NCBI RefSeq assembly: GCF_002902965.1
Contig: NZ_CP026107.1
Span: 124,001 to 188,000, forward strand
DNA: 64,000 nt
Origin: Paraburkholderia hospita
Lineage (GTDB): Bacteria; Pseudomonadota; Gammaproteobacteria; Burkholderiales; Burkholderiaceae
Direction: 5' to 3'
A program made the position numbers and the translations under genes. Of the stretch, positions 1 through 9,563 are shown in pieces. Under the pieces are notes generated by a model that was given only the letters and a program-made list of their open reading frames with translations, had not been told where the DNA came from and made no database searches. Every line of letters begins with the position of its first letter. Position 1 is the stretch's first letter.

Positions 1-897
1 TCTCTGTCGACGCTTCGCTTCGCGGAGTTAGTGCAAGAGGCCGGGATTCCAGACGGTGTCGTCAACGTCATCACGGGGCGAGGACGCGATATTGGGGCGG
101 CGATGGCTGCCCATCCGGGTATCGACAAGATCACGTTCACGGGTTCCACCGAAGTGGGCCGCACGGTCGGGCACGCGGCCGTGGGTGGCATCAAACGCAT
201 CACGCTCGAACTGGGCGGCAAATCCCCGGTGCTGGTGCTGGAGGACGCTGACATCGAGGCGGCTGCCCAAGCCGTAGCGAACGGCATCTTCTTCAATTCC
301 GGACAGGTGTGCGATGCGGGGGCACGGGTGTACATCCAGCGCGGCATTCACGACAAGTTTGTTGATGCGTTGATCGAACACACGCGTCAGATGAAGATCG
401 CGCCCGGCCTCGATCGGGATTGCTTCATCAGCCCGCTTGTTTCCGCGCTCCAGAAGGATCGTGTCGAGTCGTATATTGAAGCTGGGCGACGCGAAGGCGC
501 GGAAGTGGCGTATGGTGGCCATTTACTGGATCGGCCAGGCTATTTCGTTCAGCCGACGATCTTTGCGCATTGCAGCAATGACATGAAGATTGTCCGCGAG
601 GAAATCTTCGGTCCCGTGCTGGTGACCGCACCCTTCGACGATGTCAGCGACGCGTTGTCGCTCGCGAATGACTCGCCATACGGTCTTGCCGCCGCAATAT
701 ATTCCAACGACCTGAACCACGTACATAGACTGATTCCGGAGTTGCGCGCCGGCACGGTCTATGTCAACGCGCACAGCACCATCGACCCGTCGATGCCATT
801 CGGTGGATTCAAGGAATCCGGATTTGGCAAAGACCTCGGCCCCGAACAACTCGATCATCTGATGGAGAGCAAGGCGGTCTGGATCACGTTGCACTGA
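1..897 (+). CDS. Aldehyde dehydrogenase, C-terminal part (gene starts before the window)
   Basis: NAD(P)-dependent aldehyde dehydrogenase superfamily, oxidising an aldehyde to its acid in the cytoplasm. The frame is open from base 1 with no start, so about 200 N-terminal residues lie outside. Visible are the ELGGKSP block carrying the general-base Glu (about fragment residue 70), the catalytic Cys in SGQVCDAG (residue 104), the EEIFGPV block and the C-terminal PFGGFKESGFG block. It precedes an NCS1 permease and a GMC oxidoreductase on the same strand. An alcohol-oxidising GMC enzyme beside an aldehyde dehydrogenase suggests successive oxidation of one imported substrate. The family is clear; the substrate (betaine aldehyde or another) cannot be read from the fragment. 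Confidence 0.93.
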   Translation, partial: SLSTLRFAELVQEAGIPDGVVNVITGRGRDIGAAMAAHPGIDKITFTGSTEVGRTVGHAAVGGIKRITLELGGKSPVLVLEDADIEAAAQAVANGIFFNSGQVCDAGARVYIQRGIHDKFVDALIEHTRQMKIAPGLDRDCFISPLVSALQKDRVESYIEAGRREGAEVAYGGHLLDRPGYFVQPTIFAHCSNDMKIVREEIFGPVLVTAPFDDVSDALSLANDSPYGLAAAIYSNDLNHVHRLIPELRAGTVYVNAHSTIDPSMPFGGFKESGFGKDLGPEQLDHLMESKAVWITLH

Positions 898-1015
898 GCC
901 GTCAATCCGCCGGCGGCGTCCCAATCGAACGTAGCCCAGCGAGCGGGTGTCCCGGCGTGGCATGCATGACCAGTCTATTCTCATTCCATCAACCTCTCAC
1001 TCGAGTCAGGGGTAC

Positions 1016-2542
1016 ATGATGCAAGCAGCAGACGATACAGTGAAAGGCACCGTAGCGGGAGTTGAGCACGGCGCCATCGAAGGACATTCGATAGATTTTA
1101 TTCCGGATAACGAACGAACGGACAGGCTATCCAGACAGGGACCGTTCTGGTTTCTGGGTAATTTCACTTTCTTTACCATGACCATCGGCTTTGTGGGTCC
1201 CAGCATTGGACTGAGCGCGCTGTGGACCACCATAGCCGGCACGCTGGGCATCATGTTCGGCACCTTGTTCATGGCTTTTCACGGATCACAAGGTCCTCAC
1301 CTTGGCCTGCCGCAGATGATCCAGTCTAGAGCGCAGTTCGGCTATCGCGGGGTCATCGTCGTGCTGTTGGCTACGCTATTTGTGTTTGCCGGATTCAACA
1401 TCGTCAACCTCGTGCTGATGATGCAAGGCCTCAAAGCACTGTTCAACTGGGACCCCGTCAAGGTGGCGCTGGCTGTGACCCTGCCGGCTTCGATTCTGGC
1501 GATTCTCGGTCACGACTGGATGCACCGGAGTTTCAAATGGGCGTTGTATCTGTCGCTGCCCCTTTATGGACTCGTCACGGTGGCCGTGCTGATGCATTGG
1601 GTGCATGACGTGCCGCTCCCCGCTGTCGCGCCGGGGGCCGCGCCACCGCCCCCGCTGGGCTTCGGCTGGATCGCTTTCATCGCACAGTTCGCAGCGGCCG
1701 CCAGCTACAACATCGCCTACGCACCGTATGTATCCGACTATTCGCGCTACCTGCCGAAGAACACGCCGAGCGGCAAACTGATTGCTGCCGTGTTCCTTGG
1801 CGCATCGCTGTCGGGGGCGTGGATGATCGCGATTGGCGGCTGGCTGGCGGACCATCTGCAGGCGACCGACGTGCTAGTCGCGTTGAATCAGGTGGGTAAC
1901 GATCTCGCACCGGGGATGGGCAGCGTTGTGGTTGGCGTCACGATCCTGGCATTTCTACCCGTCATTGCGATGAACATATATAGCGCAAAACTGACCGCGA
2001 TCACCGCAGTCGATTCATTCCGGAAACTCCAGCCTACCCCCAAGACTCGCATTCTCGCGATTATCTTCGTGGTGATCCTTCAGCTCGGTGTGGCGCTCAG
2101 CATCTATACGTCGGGGAAAGGTCTTTCCGTCCTGAATATCTACCTGGTAGTCATGCTGTATTTTCTGGTGCCCTGGACCGCTGTCAACCTGACGGACTAC
2201 TTTTTCGTCCGCAAGGGGCGCTACGCCATTCCACACTTCTTCCTGCCTCATAACAACCTGTACGGGACATGGGGCTCGCGCGGTCTGACTGCTTACGCGA
2301 TCGGATTCGTTTCGATGATTCCGTTCTTCTGCGTGCTCGACGGCGCTAACGAGGTGTATGTCGGGCCGCTTGCCCGCGCGATGGGCAGCGTCGATCTGGC
2401 CTGGCTGGTCGGTCTGTTGGTATCCGGCCTCGCGTACTACGCATTGTCGCGCTCACTCGATCTGAAGCACGAAGAGTCTGTTATCGCCTCCATCGAGAAG
2501 ACATCACCGCAGTACACCACCGGCGACAAAGGTCGCTACTGA
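1016..2542 (+). CDS. NCS1-family nucleobase/allantoin-type permease
   Basis: Inner-membrane cation symporter of the nucleobase:cation symporter-1 family, 508 residues. The N-terminal region is hydrophilic, followed by roughly 12 hydrophobic segments; GPFWFLGNFTFF and the glycine-rich GFVGPSIGLS segment match helix 1 of the family. I start at the ATG at 1016, preceded by a CAGGGG ribosome site; an in-frame start at 947 would add 23 atypical residues. It sits 119 bases after the aldehyde dehydrogenase and 43 bases before the GMC oxidoreductase, so the three probably form one transcription unit with this as the importer. NCS1 members carry purines, pyrimidines, hydantoins, allantoin or thiamine; the substrate here is not determined. 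Confidence 0.9.
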   Translation: MMQAADDTVKGTVAGVEHGAIEGHSIDFIPDNERTDRLSRQGPFWFLGNFTFFTMTIGFVGPSIGLSALWTTIAGTLGIMFGTLFMAFHGSQGPHLGLPQMIQSRAQFGYRGVIVVLLATLFVFAGFNIVNLVLMMQGLKALFNWDPVKVALAVTLPASILAILGHDWMHRSFKWALYLSLPLYGLVTVAVLMHWVHDVPLPAVAPGAAPPPPLGFGWIAFIAQFAAAASYNIAYAPYVSDYSRYLPKNTPSGKLIAAVFLGASLSGAWMIAIGGWLADHLQATDVLVALNQVGNDLAPGMGSVVVGVTILAFLPVIAMNIYSAKLTAITAVDSFRKLQPTPKTRILAIIFVVILQLGVALSIYTSGKGLSVLNIYLVVMLYFLVPWTAVNLTDYFFVRKGRYAIPHFFLPHNNLYGTWGSRGLTAYAIGFVSMIPFFCVLDGANEVYVGPLARAMGSVDLAWLVGLLVSGLAYYALSRSLDLKHEESVIASIEKTSPQYTTGDKGRY

Positions 2543-2585
2543 ACCATAGACGACCCCATCAAGATTCAGGAAGCAGGCAAATATC

Positions 2586-4277
2586 ATGGCTACCGAGCAA
2601 TTCGATTACATCATTGTTGGCGCTGGATCGGCCGGGTGTGTATTGGCCAACCGGCTCACCGAGGACCCGGCGGTCCGCGTTCTGGTGCTGGAATACGGCG
2701 GAAGCGATCGCAGTGTCATCATTCAGATGCCGAGCGCATTTTCCATGCCGATGAACACTTCGAAGTACAACTGGCGCTATCAGACCGCCCCCGAAGCTCA
2801 TCTGAATGGCCGTCAATTGCATTGCCCGCGCGGCAAGGTGCTGGGCGGATCGTCGTCGATCAACGGCCTCGTTTATATTCGCGGCCACGCTTACGACTTC
2901 GACGAATGGGAGGAATTGGGTGCGCGAGGCTGGGGCTATCGCAACTGTTTGCCGTATTTCAGGCGCGCTGAGAGCTACAAGTTCGGTGGCGACGATTACC
3001 GGGGCGCAGCCGGACCACTGTCCACGAACAATGGCAACAACATGGCGAATCCGCTGTACGGCGCGTGGATCGAGGCAGGCGCAGAGGCCGGATACATCAA
3101 GACAGAAGACTGCAACGGTCATATGCAGGAAGGCTTCGGCGCAATGCATATGACTGTCAAAGATGGTGTGCGCTGGTCTACTGCTAATGCATACTTGCGC
3201 CCGGCAATGAAGCGGCCCAATCTGTCCGTGGTGACGAATGCGATGACCCGCCGCGTGATTCTCGAAGGCAAGCGCGCGGTTGGGGTCGAATACGATCAGG
3301 GCGGAAGGACGCACGTTGCGCGATGCCGTGCTGAAGTATTGATCGCCTCGGGTCCGATCGGTTCGCCTCACCTGCTGCAACGTTCCGGAATAGGGCCGAC
3401 CGAGGTGCTGCGCAAGGCGGGGATCCAGGTAAAGCATCACTTGCCCGGCGTGGGCGAAAATCTGCAGGATCATGCGGAAATTTATATTCAGTATGCCTGC
3501 AAGGAGCCCGTCACCCTCAACGCGAAAATGGATCCGTTCAGCAAATTCATGATCGGGCTGCGGTGGCTCTTGTTCAAGGATGGACTTGGGGCAAGCAACC
3601 ATTTCGAGGCCGGTGGATTCATCCGTTCGAAAGCGGGATTGCGCTGGCCTGACATTCAGTTCCATTTCCTGCCCGCCGCCATGCGCTACGACGGCGACAA
3701 GCCGTTCAAGGGACACGGGTTCATGATATTGACCGGACCGAACAAGCCGAAGAGCCGGGGCTACGTCAGGGCGATGTCGGCCGATCCCTATACGCATCCG
3801 CAACTCCGCTTCAACTATCTGGATCACGAAGAGGATCGCGAAGGCTTTCGACGCTGCGTCCGGTTGACGAGAGAAATCATCGGGCAACCGGCGATGGACC
3901 GGTTTCGCGATGCCGAACTCGCTCCCGGCCCGCACGTGCAAACGGATGAGCAAATCGACGCCTTTGTCAGGGCGAACCTGGAAAGCACGATGCATCCGTG
4001 TGGTTCGTGCCGCATGGGGGAGGATGACATGGCTGTGGTCGATTCCGAGTTGAGGGTGCGTGGCATGGAGGGCTTACGAGTCATCGATTCATCCGTATTC
4101 CCGACCGAGCCCAATGGCAATCTGAACGCACCGACGATCATGCTCGCCGAGCGTGCGTCCGATCTGCTTCGCGGGATCCCTATGTTGCCCGCGTCCGACG
4201 CAGATGTGGGCCTGGCCGAGGGGTGGGAGGCACGGCAACGTACGCATGCGCCGGCACGAAATCTGTTTGTCGAGTAG
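2586..4277 (+). CDS. GMC-family FAD oxidoreductase (choline dehydrogenase-like)
   Basis: Flavoprotein of the glucose-methanol-choline family, 563 residues, oxidising an alcohol to an aldehyde. The N-terminal FAD dinucleotide fold is visible as GAGSAG at residues 12-17, followed by the GGSSSING family signature near residue 95 and the C-terminal active-site region HPCGSCRMG (His near 470) and NGNLNAPT. Length fits BetA/AlkJ-type dehydrogenases. It follows the permease by 43 bases. With the upstream aldehyde dehydrogenase it would complete an alcohol-to-acid route. Choline, polyethylene-glycol-type alcohols or other alcohols are possible; no betI-like regulator is in view, so I do not call it betA. 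Confidence 0.9.
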   Translation: MATEQFDYIIVGAGSAGCVLANRLTEDPAVRVLVLEYGGSDRSVIIQMPSAFSMPMNTSKYNWRYQTAPEAHLNGRQLHCPRGKVLGGSSSINGLVYIRGHAYDFDEWEELGARGWGYRNCLPYFRRAESYKFGGDDYRGAAGPLSTNNGNNMANPLYGAWIEAGAEAGYIKTEDCNGHMQEGFGAMHMTVKDGVRWSTANAYLRPAMKRPNLSVVTNAMTRRVILEGKRAVGVEYDQGGRTHVARCRAEVLIASGPIGSPHLLQRSGIGPTEVLRKAGIQVKHHLPGVGENLQDHAEIYIQYACKEPVTLNAKMDPFSKFMIGLRWLLFKDGLGASNHFEAGGFIRSKAGLRWPDIQFHFLPAAMRYDGDKPFKGHGFMILTGPNKPKSRGYVRAMSADPYTHPQLRFNYLDHEEDREGFRRCVRLTREIIGQPAMDRFRDAELAPGPHVQTDEQIDAFVRANLESTMHPCGSCRMGEDDMAVVDSELRVRGMEGLRVIDSSVFPTEPNGNLNAPTIMLAERASDLLRGIPMLPASDADVGLAEGWEARQRTHAPARNLFVE

Positions 4278-4342
4278 CTTGGATGCGGGCTCGGAGAACC
4301 GGGGGCGTTTTCCGACGATCAGGTAGAGTTGATGCAACCCCT

Positions 4343-4407
4343 ATGACCGAAGAGCGTTAGCCAGGGCGCGGCGGGCGACCGTCGCATGCTATACGGTCTT
4401 CGGTCAT
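4343..4407. terminator. Possible bidirectional hairpin between convergent genes
   Basis: A 10-base inverted repeat (4343-4352 and 4398-4407) encloses a shorter GACCGT/ACGGTC stem (about 4376-4398). It lies between the ends of two convergent genes and is followed by TCGTTTT on the + strand. The position suits a shared terminator, but the loop is long and the T tract short. Confidence 0.3.
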
Positions 4408-4508
4408 TCGTTTTGCCATGCTGAGGGAAGGCAATGGGGCGATCTCAGTAGGTCGGGCGATCGTACAGAGCCGATCAGCTTCTCAGGCTCGACGTCGACG
4501 TTCCGTGC

Positions 4509-5354
4509 TTACGCGGTGTATAGCGTGATCAGAAAGATTGCGAACCGATAGCCAGGAACGATGAGGCCAGCCGCCAACGCCATAGCTGCCGCCTTGACGA
4601 GCCGCGTGATGCCGCGAGAGCCGAACACGGGTTTTAAAGCAAGAAACACATAGCCGCCACAGAGGCCAAGATTGATGATCGAAAGAAGGTTGTCGACGAC
4701 GGGTGAAGCGAGGCCGAGGCCGCCTAGACGCATCTCGATGGCTGCGACGGCCAACGCGAGCGAGAACAGCAACAGCAAGAACGTATAGAGATGCAGTGAG
4801 AAATAGACAAAGGTAACGAATGGCTTGCGCGCACGGAGGAAGGTCATCCACAACACCAGAGTGAACGGAACCACCATGAGAATGATGAGTGACTTGGCAT
4901 TGATCACCGCCGCACGGTCGAAAGTGGACGTGTACTGGGGCAGATCCGTCCGTAGCTTCGCGACGCGTTCGGCCACCAGCGACCGAGCGAGCGGACTCCA
5001 ATCCTGATGATAAAGGTGGGAAACCAGAGTCGAGCCGAAGATCTGGGTGTCGGTCAGCGACTGCATCGCGAAGAAGAACGCGTTTGCGATGAGAAACAGT
5101 TGGAATGGCGGGACATAAGGCATGCGCTTTCCATTCAGATGCGCGACCGTCAGCTCGCCTGGATGACGTAGCAACGCCCAGAACGTGCGAAGCAGGCGCC
5201 CGTCGATGCTCGTCGCCGCGTGCAGGACCTTTGCTCCGATCCCGCGCAGCGTAAGGTCGGGCGGCCGAAGTGGGCTCTCGCCGCACATCGGGCAGAAAGG
5301 CGTGGTGACGCGAATGGCACACGTCGGACATATCCAGGGTTCGGTCGCAGACAT
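4509..5354 (-). CDS. DUF3667-type zinc-ribbon membrane protein
   Basis: Integral membrane protein of 281 residues. The N-terminus holds a zinc-ribbon-like pair of CxxC knuckles (CPTC at 9-12 and CPMCGE at 21-26), followed by RHPGELTVAHLNGKR and then about five hydrophobic helices. This layout matches the DUF3667 family, whose function is unknown. A clear ribosome site (GGAGAAAATC) precedes the ATG. It is convergent with the GMC oxidoreductase and appears monocistronic. Longer overlapping frames in this stretch have no family-like features. Confidence 0.8.
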   Translation of the reverse strand: MSATEPWICPTCAIRVTTPFCPMCGESPLRPPDLTLRGIGAKVLHAATSIDGRLLRTFWALLRHPGELTVAHLNGKRMPYVPPFQLFLIANAFFFAMQSLTDTQIFGSTLVSHLYHQDWSPLARSLVAERVAKLRTDLPQYTSTFDRAAVINAKSLIILMVVPFTLVLWMTFLRARKPFVTFVYFSLHLYTFLLLLFSLALAVAAIEMRLGGLGLASPVVDNLLSIINLGLCGGYVFLALKPVFGSRGITRLVKAAAMALAAGLIVPGYRFAIFLITLYTA

Positions 5355-5800
5355 GATTTTCTCCGTTGGACCGCTTGTGTATATGGCGCTGTGTTATCGA
5401 AGCAGTTTGCGCCTTTCGAGACCTCCTCGCCGTTTTGTGACGCGCTCCAGAACGAGACGATGAGCGGCTCCGCCGAAGGCCGGCATGCGGTGCGCAAATG
5501 CGCGGCAAAGTGATAACGCTTCTGCTCCGAAAGCTGCCGCCTACCCGATCGGGCGTCCACCGGTTCGAGCGGCCTATAATCTCTTGTACGCACGCCCTCT
5601 TGCCGTTGTGTGGAGTGATCCAAACGGCATCTGGCGGCAGGGTGGCGGCACGAGCCGTGCCATTGCCGCCGCGGAAGCTGGTAACAGGCGAATAGCGCAG
5701 AACAGGAACGTAAGCACGTTCAGACGCGTGAGCGGCAGTGGCGCCCAATTTCGGTCGTTATGCCTAGCCGTTCGCGACAACCTTGCCGCAGAGAAATCCA
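5355..5800. other. Intergenic region, no gene seen
   Basis: 446 bases between divergent genes. Apart from the ribosome site of the DUF3667 gene I see no convincing coding frame, hairpin or operator here. Confidence 0.5.
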
Positions 5801-6445
5801 ATGAAGAAAGGAAAGACGAAACTTACCCGCCATGATGCTGAGCGCCTTTTCGAAGGACTGCCTGCCGGGAGCGTGAAAACATCGAGCCGGCCTGAGAACC
5901 CATTCGAAGCAGGGGCGTTCGACGTGGTTGAGCGCGTGGACGAGGAGTCCAAACTCTGGAAAGACAACCTCATTTCACTTCCGATGGCGATCGAGTTGCC
6001 TGCCGGCTACGAGTCGATATCTCGCATGCGCGAGTCGATGGTGAAAGCGTGGCGCGTGAAGTGGGTGAGGGAAGGTAAGAGCGAGGTTGTCACCGACTTT
6101 CCCGAAGGATGGACAGCCGTTCGCCCGAAAAGCGGCCCCATAGAGTTGCGAGATCCGTCCGGCGTGGTGCGCGCCTTGTATGGGTGGGCCGAGGATGCCG
6201 AGCTCAGGATTCTGCCGCGGTACCTGGTCGAGTCACAGACGAACAGTTCGAGCGGATTAGGCAGCTTGCTTGTCCGTGATCGCATGAACGGTCAAATTCT
6301 TGAGCGGTCGTCGATCTGGTCTGCCCAGACTGGTACCAACCATCCAGATTGGACCAGGCTGTCGGTGTGGCTCAAGACACACTATCCACAGCATCACGAC
6401 CCGCTTCGGTACTGGGAAGATTGCGAGCGCAACGTCCAGGACTGA
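5801..6445 (+). CDS. Hypothetical protein, 214 aa
   Basis: Soluble protein with no family I recognise. The N-terminus is basic (MKKGKTKLTRHDAERLF); the middle contains a strand-rich segment with many Trp and Arg, and the C-terminus (WLKTHYPQHHDPLRYWEDCE) is acidic. No signal peptide or transmembrane helix. I prefer the ATG at 5801 over the TTG at 5783 because AGAGAAATCCA upstream is a modest ribosome site. It is followed, 113 bases on, by a small membrane protein on the same strand, with no evident functional link. Confidence 0.6.
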   Translation: MKKGKTKLTRHDAERLFEGLPAGSVKTSSRPENPFEAGAFDVVERVDEESKLWKDNLISLPMAIELPAGYESISRMRESMVKAWRVKWVREGKSEVVTDFPEGWTAVRPKSGPIELRDPSGVVRALYGWAEDAELRILPRYLVESQTNSSSGLGSLLVRDRMNGQILERSSIWSAQTGTNHPDWTRLSVWLKTHYPQHHDPLRYWEDCERNVQD

Positions 6446-6558
6446 GCTGGTTTGTGGGGCATGGTTCTCGCGTCTGCTGCGCCCTGTTGAGCGGAGGCAA
6501 AAGCAGGGGGACGGCGTGATGATGGCGGCTTCCGAGTGTATGAACAGACGTCACTGCA

Positions 6559-7167
6559 ATGGTAAACATTGACCACGATGCCGCTTCGATATTTGGAGTT
6601 ATCGGTTCGGTTGTATCGCTCTTAGCGGCCGTTCCCTACGGGCTCGCGATTCTCAGGCGCGCCGTTCGTCCCCATCTTTTCACGTGGTTAATCTGGTCGA
6701 TCGTCACGACCATCGCGGCTGCTGGTCAATTTGTTGCGGGTGCGGGCCCTTCTGCGTGGTGCACGGCGGCGATCGCCGTAACATGTATTCTGATTTTCTT
6801 CGCGAGCATCTATCGAGGTGAGAGAAGTTGGACAAGATCCGACTGGATGTTTCTCGGCGCAGCGCTGCTAGCCATACCTCTTTGGATGCTGACTGAAGAG
6901 CCGACCCTCTCGGTCTGTCTGGTGACGCTCATCGAACTTGCGGGCCTCGGTCCAACGGTCCGCAAGACTGTTCGAGATCCTTGGGGCGAAAGCCTCGCAT
7001 ATTTCGTTTTGTGCGTTGTCAAATATGCTCTTGCAATACTGGCCCTGAGACAATGGACGGTGGCAGTCGCTTTTTATCCAGTTGTCAACATCATGGCGTC
7101 AGTCGGCATCTGCTTGCTGATGGTTGTTCAGCGTTATCGTCTCCGCTCTGGGAGCGCCTTCCGTTAA
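6559..7167 (+). CDS. Small multi-pass membrane protein, 202 aa
   Basis: Six or seven hydrophobic segments separated by short charged loops, so an inner-membrane protein. The pattern of paired helices with a central Pro (VPYGLAILRR, LGPTVRKTVRDPWGES) recalls PQ-loop or SemiSWEET-type proteins duplicated in tandem, but this is only a resemblance. There is no strong ribosome site before the ATG. The Nudix hydrolase follows on the same strand after 100 bases. Confidence 0.6.
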   Translation: MVNIDHDAASIFGVIGSVVSLLAAVPYGLAILRRAVRPHLFTWLIWSIVTTIAAAGQFVAGAGPSAWCTAAIAVTCILIFFASIYRGERSWTRSDWMFLGAALLAIPLWMLTEEPTLSVCLVTLIELAGLGPTVRKTVRDPWGESLAYFVLCVVKYALAILALRQWTVAVAFYPVVNIMASVGICLLMVVQRYRLRSGSAFR

Positions 7168-7267
7168 TCGAATCGGGACATGCTGTGATAGACGCTGAAT
7201 GACGGAAACCGGACTAACGCGGCGCCCGGGAAGATCCTCTAGCCATGAAACGAAAGGAGAGAACTCA

Positions 7268-7756
7268 ATGCCGAGCCTTGAGCGAGTGCGACCGGCCATG
7301 TTTATCGACTTTGTCTGGCGCATGGTGCTTCGCCTCGGATATCGATTCGCTCGCGTCTGGTGGCAGCTTCGGCGGCCTCGTCATGAGGGCGCGCTAGTAG
7401 CCATCTACGTCGGGCAGGCACTGTTGCTTGTGAAGTCATCGTACCGTCCCGAGTGGAATTTCCCCGGCGGTAGTCTCCATCCCGGTGAGACGCCTGATGC
7501 GGCGGCGCGGCGCGAAATGGAGGAGGAGATTGGTCTGTCGTCGTACGCACTACGCCCCGCGGGCAGCGTCTGCGGCAATTGGGAGGGGCGAAGAGACCGG
7601 GTGCATTTCTTCGAACTGCACCTCGATCGCATGCCCGAACTGCGGCTCGATAATCGGGAGATTGTCGCGGCGCATCTGGTATCGCCGGAGGAATTGCACG
7701 GCATCGCGCTGACAGGGGCGGTCGTTGCGTATCTAGGTGGAAATCTCGGCTGTTAG
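7268..7756 (+). CDS. Nudix hydrolase
   Basis: Hydrolase of nucleoside diphosphates linked to another moiety, acting with Mg2+ or Mn2+ in the cytoplasm. A complete Nudix box is visible from residue 67: GGSLHPGE, seven residues, then REMEEEIGL, matching Gx5Ex7REUxEExGU. 162 residues is normal for a single-domain member. I start at the ATG at 7268, which has an AAAGGAGAG ribosome site; an upstream in-frame ATG at 7199 lacks one. It is followed by a Gfo/Idh/MocA oxidoreductase. Nothing downstream of the box fixes the substrate. Confidence 0.9.
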   Translation: MPSLERVRPAMFIDFVWRMVLRLGYRFARVWWQLRRPRHEGALVAIYVGQALLLVKSSYRPEWNFPGGSLHPGETPDAAARREMEEEIGLSSYALRPAGSVCGNWEGRRDRVHFFELHLDRMPELRLDNREIVAAHLVSPEELHGIALTGAVVAYLGGNLGC

Positions 7757-7864
7757 TACACTGGCGTGACCGGACGCTTCTGGTCTTTCGCGGGCTCATG
7801 GACTTGCCGACTCACGCTTGTTCCACCTGCTCTCTTCAGAGACTCAATCGGAAAAGGGAATGTC

Positions 7865-8878
7865 ATGGCAAAGAATGAAGTTGTCTGGGGGATCCTGGGC
7901 GCCGCGAAGATCAACGACAAGGTTGTCCTGCCCATGCACAACGCGCCGAAGTGTCGGGTGAAGGGCATCGCGTCGCGATCTCCGGAGAAGGCTCGTGAAG
8001 CTGCAACCAGATATGGTTTGAGTGTCGCATACGACAGCTACGAGGCGCTCCTGGCGGACCCGGAAATCGACGCGGTATATATCCCGTTGCCCAATCACAT
8101 CCACGTGGAATGGACGATCAAATCCGTCGAGGCGGGCAAGCACGTCCTGTGTGAGAAGCCGATCGGGCTGGACGCGCAACAGGTTGAACAACTCATCGCT
8201 GCGCGCGACAGGAGCGGTCGATGCATACAGGAAGCCTTCATGGTTCGCACGCATCCGCAATGGTTGAAGGTGCGGACCTTGATCGACGAAGGTGCGATTG
8301 GCGAATTGCGGGCGGTGACGGGCGGCTTCACCTATAACAACACGAACCCCGACAATATCCGCAATCAGAGCGGAATGGGCGGCGGCGGTCTGCTCGATAT
8401 CGGTTGCTACCCCATCACAACGTCACGCTTCGTTACCGGGTCTGAGCCAAAGCGCGTGGTTGCACTGATAGAGCAGGATCCAGTATTCGACGTAGACCGG
8501 CTTGGCTCTGTGCTGATGGACTTCGACGGTGTGCAGGCGAGTTTCTTTTACTCGACTCAGACCCACCCGTATCAGCGGATGCAATTTCACGGGACCAAGG
8601 GGCGGATCGAGGTCGAGATTCCATTCAATGCACCAAACGATCGACCGACGCGTCTGTTAGTGAGTGAAAACACAAGCGCCGGTGTCGGGACTGATCGCTG
8701 GCTGGAACTTCCGGCGTGCGATCAATATGGCGTCGCAGCCGCCACGTTCGCGGAGGCGATATTGAGTGGAACCCCGCAGGCTATTCCGCTAGAAGATGCG
8801 CGCGCAAATATGCGAGTGATCGATGCCGTGTTTCGCTCGGCGCGATCGGGTGCGTGGGAGAGAATTGTGGAGGGTTGA
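7865..8878 (+). CDS. Gfo/Idh/MocA-family NAD(P)-dependent oxidoreductase
   Basis: 337-residue dehydrogenase acting on sugars, inositols or related polyols. The N-terminal Rossmann domain starts VVWGILGAAKI, the family EKP motif sits in HVLCEKPIGL (about residues 95-103), and the C-terminal domain has the typical GGGGLLDIGCYPI block, which carries the substrate-binding Asp. The ATG at 7865 follows AAAAGGGAATGTC. It appears to be the last gene of the short + strand group with the Nudix gene; a small secreted protein follows after 221 bases. Confidence 0.9.
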   Translation: MAKNEVVWGILGAAKINDKVVLPMHNAPKCRVKGIASRSPEKAREAATRYGLSVAYDSYEALLADPEIDAVYIPLPNHIHVEWTIKSVEAGKHVLCEKPIGLDAQQVEQLIAARDRSGRCIQEAFMVRTHPQWLKVRTLIDEGAIGELRAVTGGFTYNNTNPDNIRNQSGMGGGGLLDIGCYPITTSRFVTGSEPKRVVALIEQDPVFDVDRLGSVLMDFDGVQASFFYSTQTHPYQRMQFHGTKGRIEVEIPFNAPNDRPTRLLVSENTSAGVGTDRWLELPACDQYGVAAATFAEAILSGTPQAIPLEDARANMRVIDAVFRSARSGAWERIVEG

Positions 8879-9099
8879 GGTGCATGGCTAGTGGCCTGTA
8901 CCGTGGCCAGTGTCTGGGCGTCGCACCCCATTACTTCGATTGACCGTTTGGATCGGTAGATGCCAATCGTATCAGGCATGGATCTGCGACGCGTATCGTA
9001 GTGCAGATAAGAGGGCGGCACAGTGATTGCTCAATTCATGGTCGAGCAGGCGGCGATCGTCTGCGTCGATATTCCAGTTCAATCAAGGAGGAACGGATC

Positions 9100-9417
9100 A
9101 TGAACAAGGCAACCAGCGCATTAATCGCGGCCGTCGCGGCGCTCGCGCTGTCCGGCGGCGCTTATGCACAGACAGCTGGTGGCACGGCCGGTGGCGGCTC
9201 GTCGAGCCATGGCAGCACGTCCAGCCCGGCAACGAACCAGATGAACGACTCAACGAGCGGCTACGGCACGCCTGGCGCGACCAACTCGGACAGCGGCATG
9301 AGCGCCGGGTCGCCGAACTCGGGTATGCAGCAGGGTCCGAACAATAGCTCGACGCCCGCTCCCAAGACCAACAATACGCTTGCGACTCCGACCACAAAGT
9401 CGCCAGCCAGCAATTAA
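9100..9417 (+). CDS. Small exported Ser/Gly/Asn-rich protein (paralogue of the gene at 32392)
   Basis: 105 residues with a classic Sec signal peptide (MNKATSALIAAVAALALSGG, cleavage after AYA) and a low-complexity mature part rich in Ser, Gly, Thr, Asn and Pro, ending with the motif NNTLATPTTKSP. A strong AAGGAGGA ribosome site precedes the ATG. The gene at 32392 shares the signal peptide, the 5' untranslated sequence and the NNTLATP motif, so the two are recent paralogues. Probably periplasmic or secreted; function unknown. Confidence 0.8.
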   Translation: MNKATSALIAAVAALALSGGAYAQTAGGTAGGGSSSHGSTSSPATNQMNDSTSGYGTPGATNSDSGMSAGSPNSGMQQGPNNSSTPAPKTNNTLATPTTKSPASN

Positions 9418-9563
9418 GGATCACATCCCGGCGCAAGTGAGCGCAAGCGAATAAGCGCTTGAATCGTGTAGGGCGCAAGAGAAACTGCGACGGCCGTCAT
9501 AGTTTCGCGACTGGCAGGCGCCGGTTACTACGACCGACCTACACGGTTCCATGGTGTCGCGCG

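Noticed and set aside
2559..3995. 478-codon - strand frame opposite the GMC oxidoreductase
   Set aside because: Complementary-strand shadow of a well-conserved enzyme; no family-like motifs.
4483..5748. 421-codon open frame on the - strand overlapping the DUF3667 gene
   Set aside because: Arg/Ser/His-rich sequence with no domain; it is a high-GC shadow of the DUF3667 frame, which has zinc knuckles, helices and a ribosome site.
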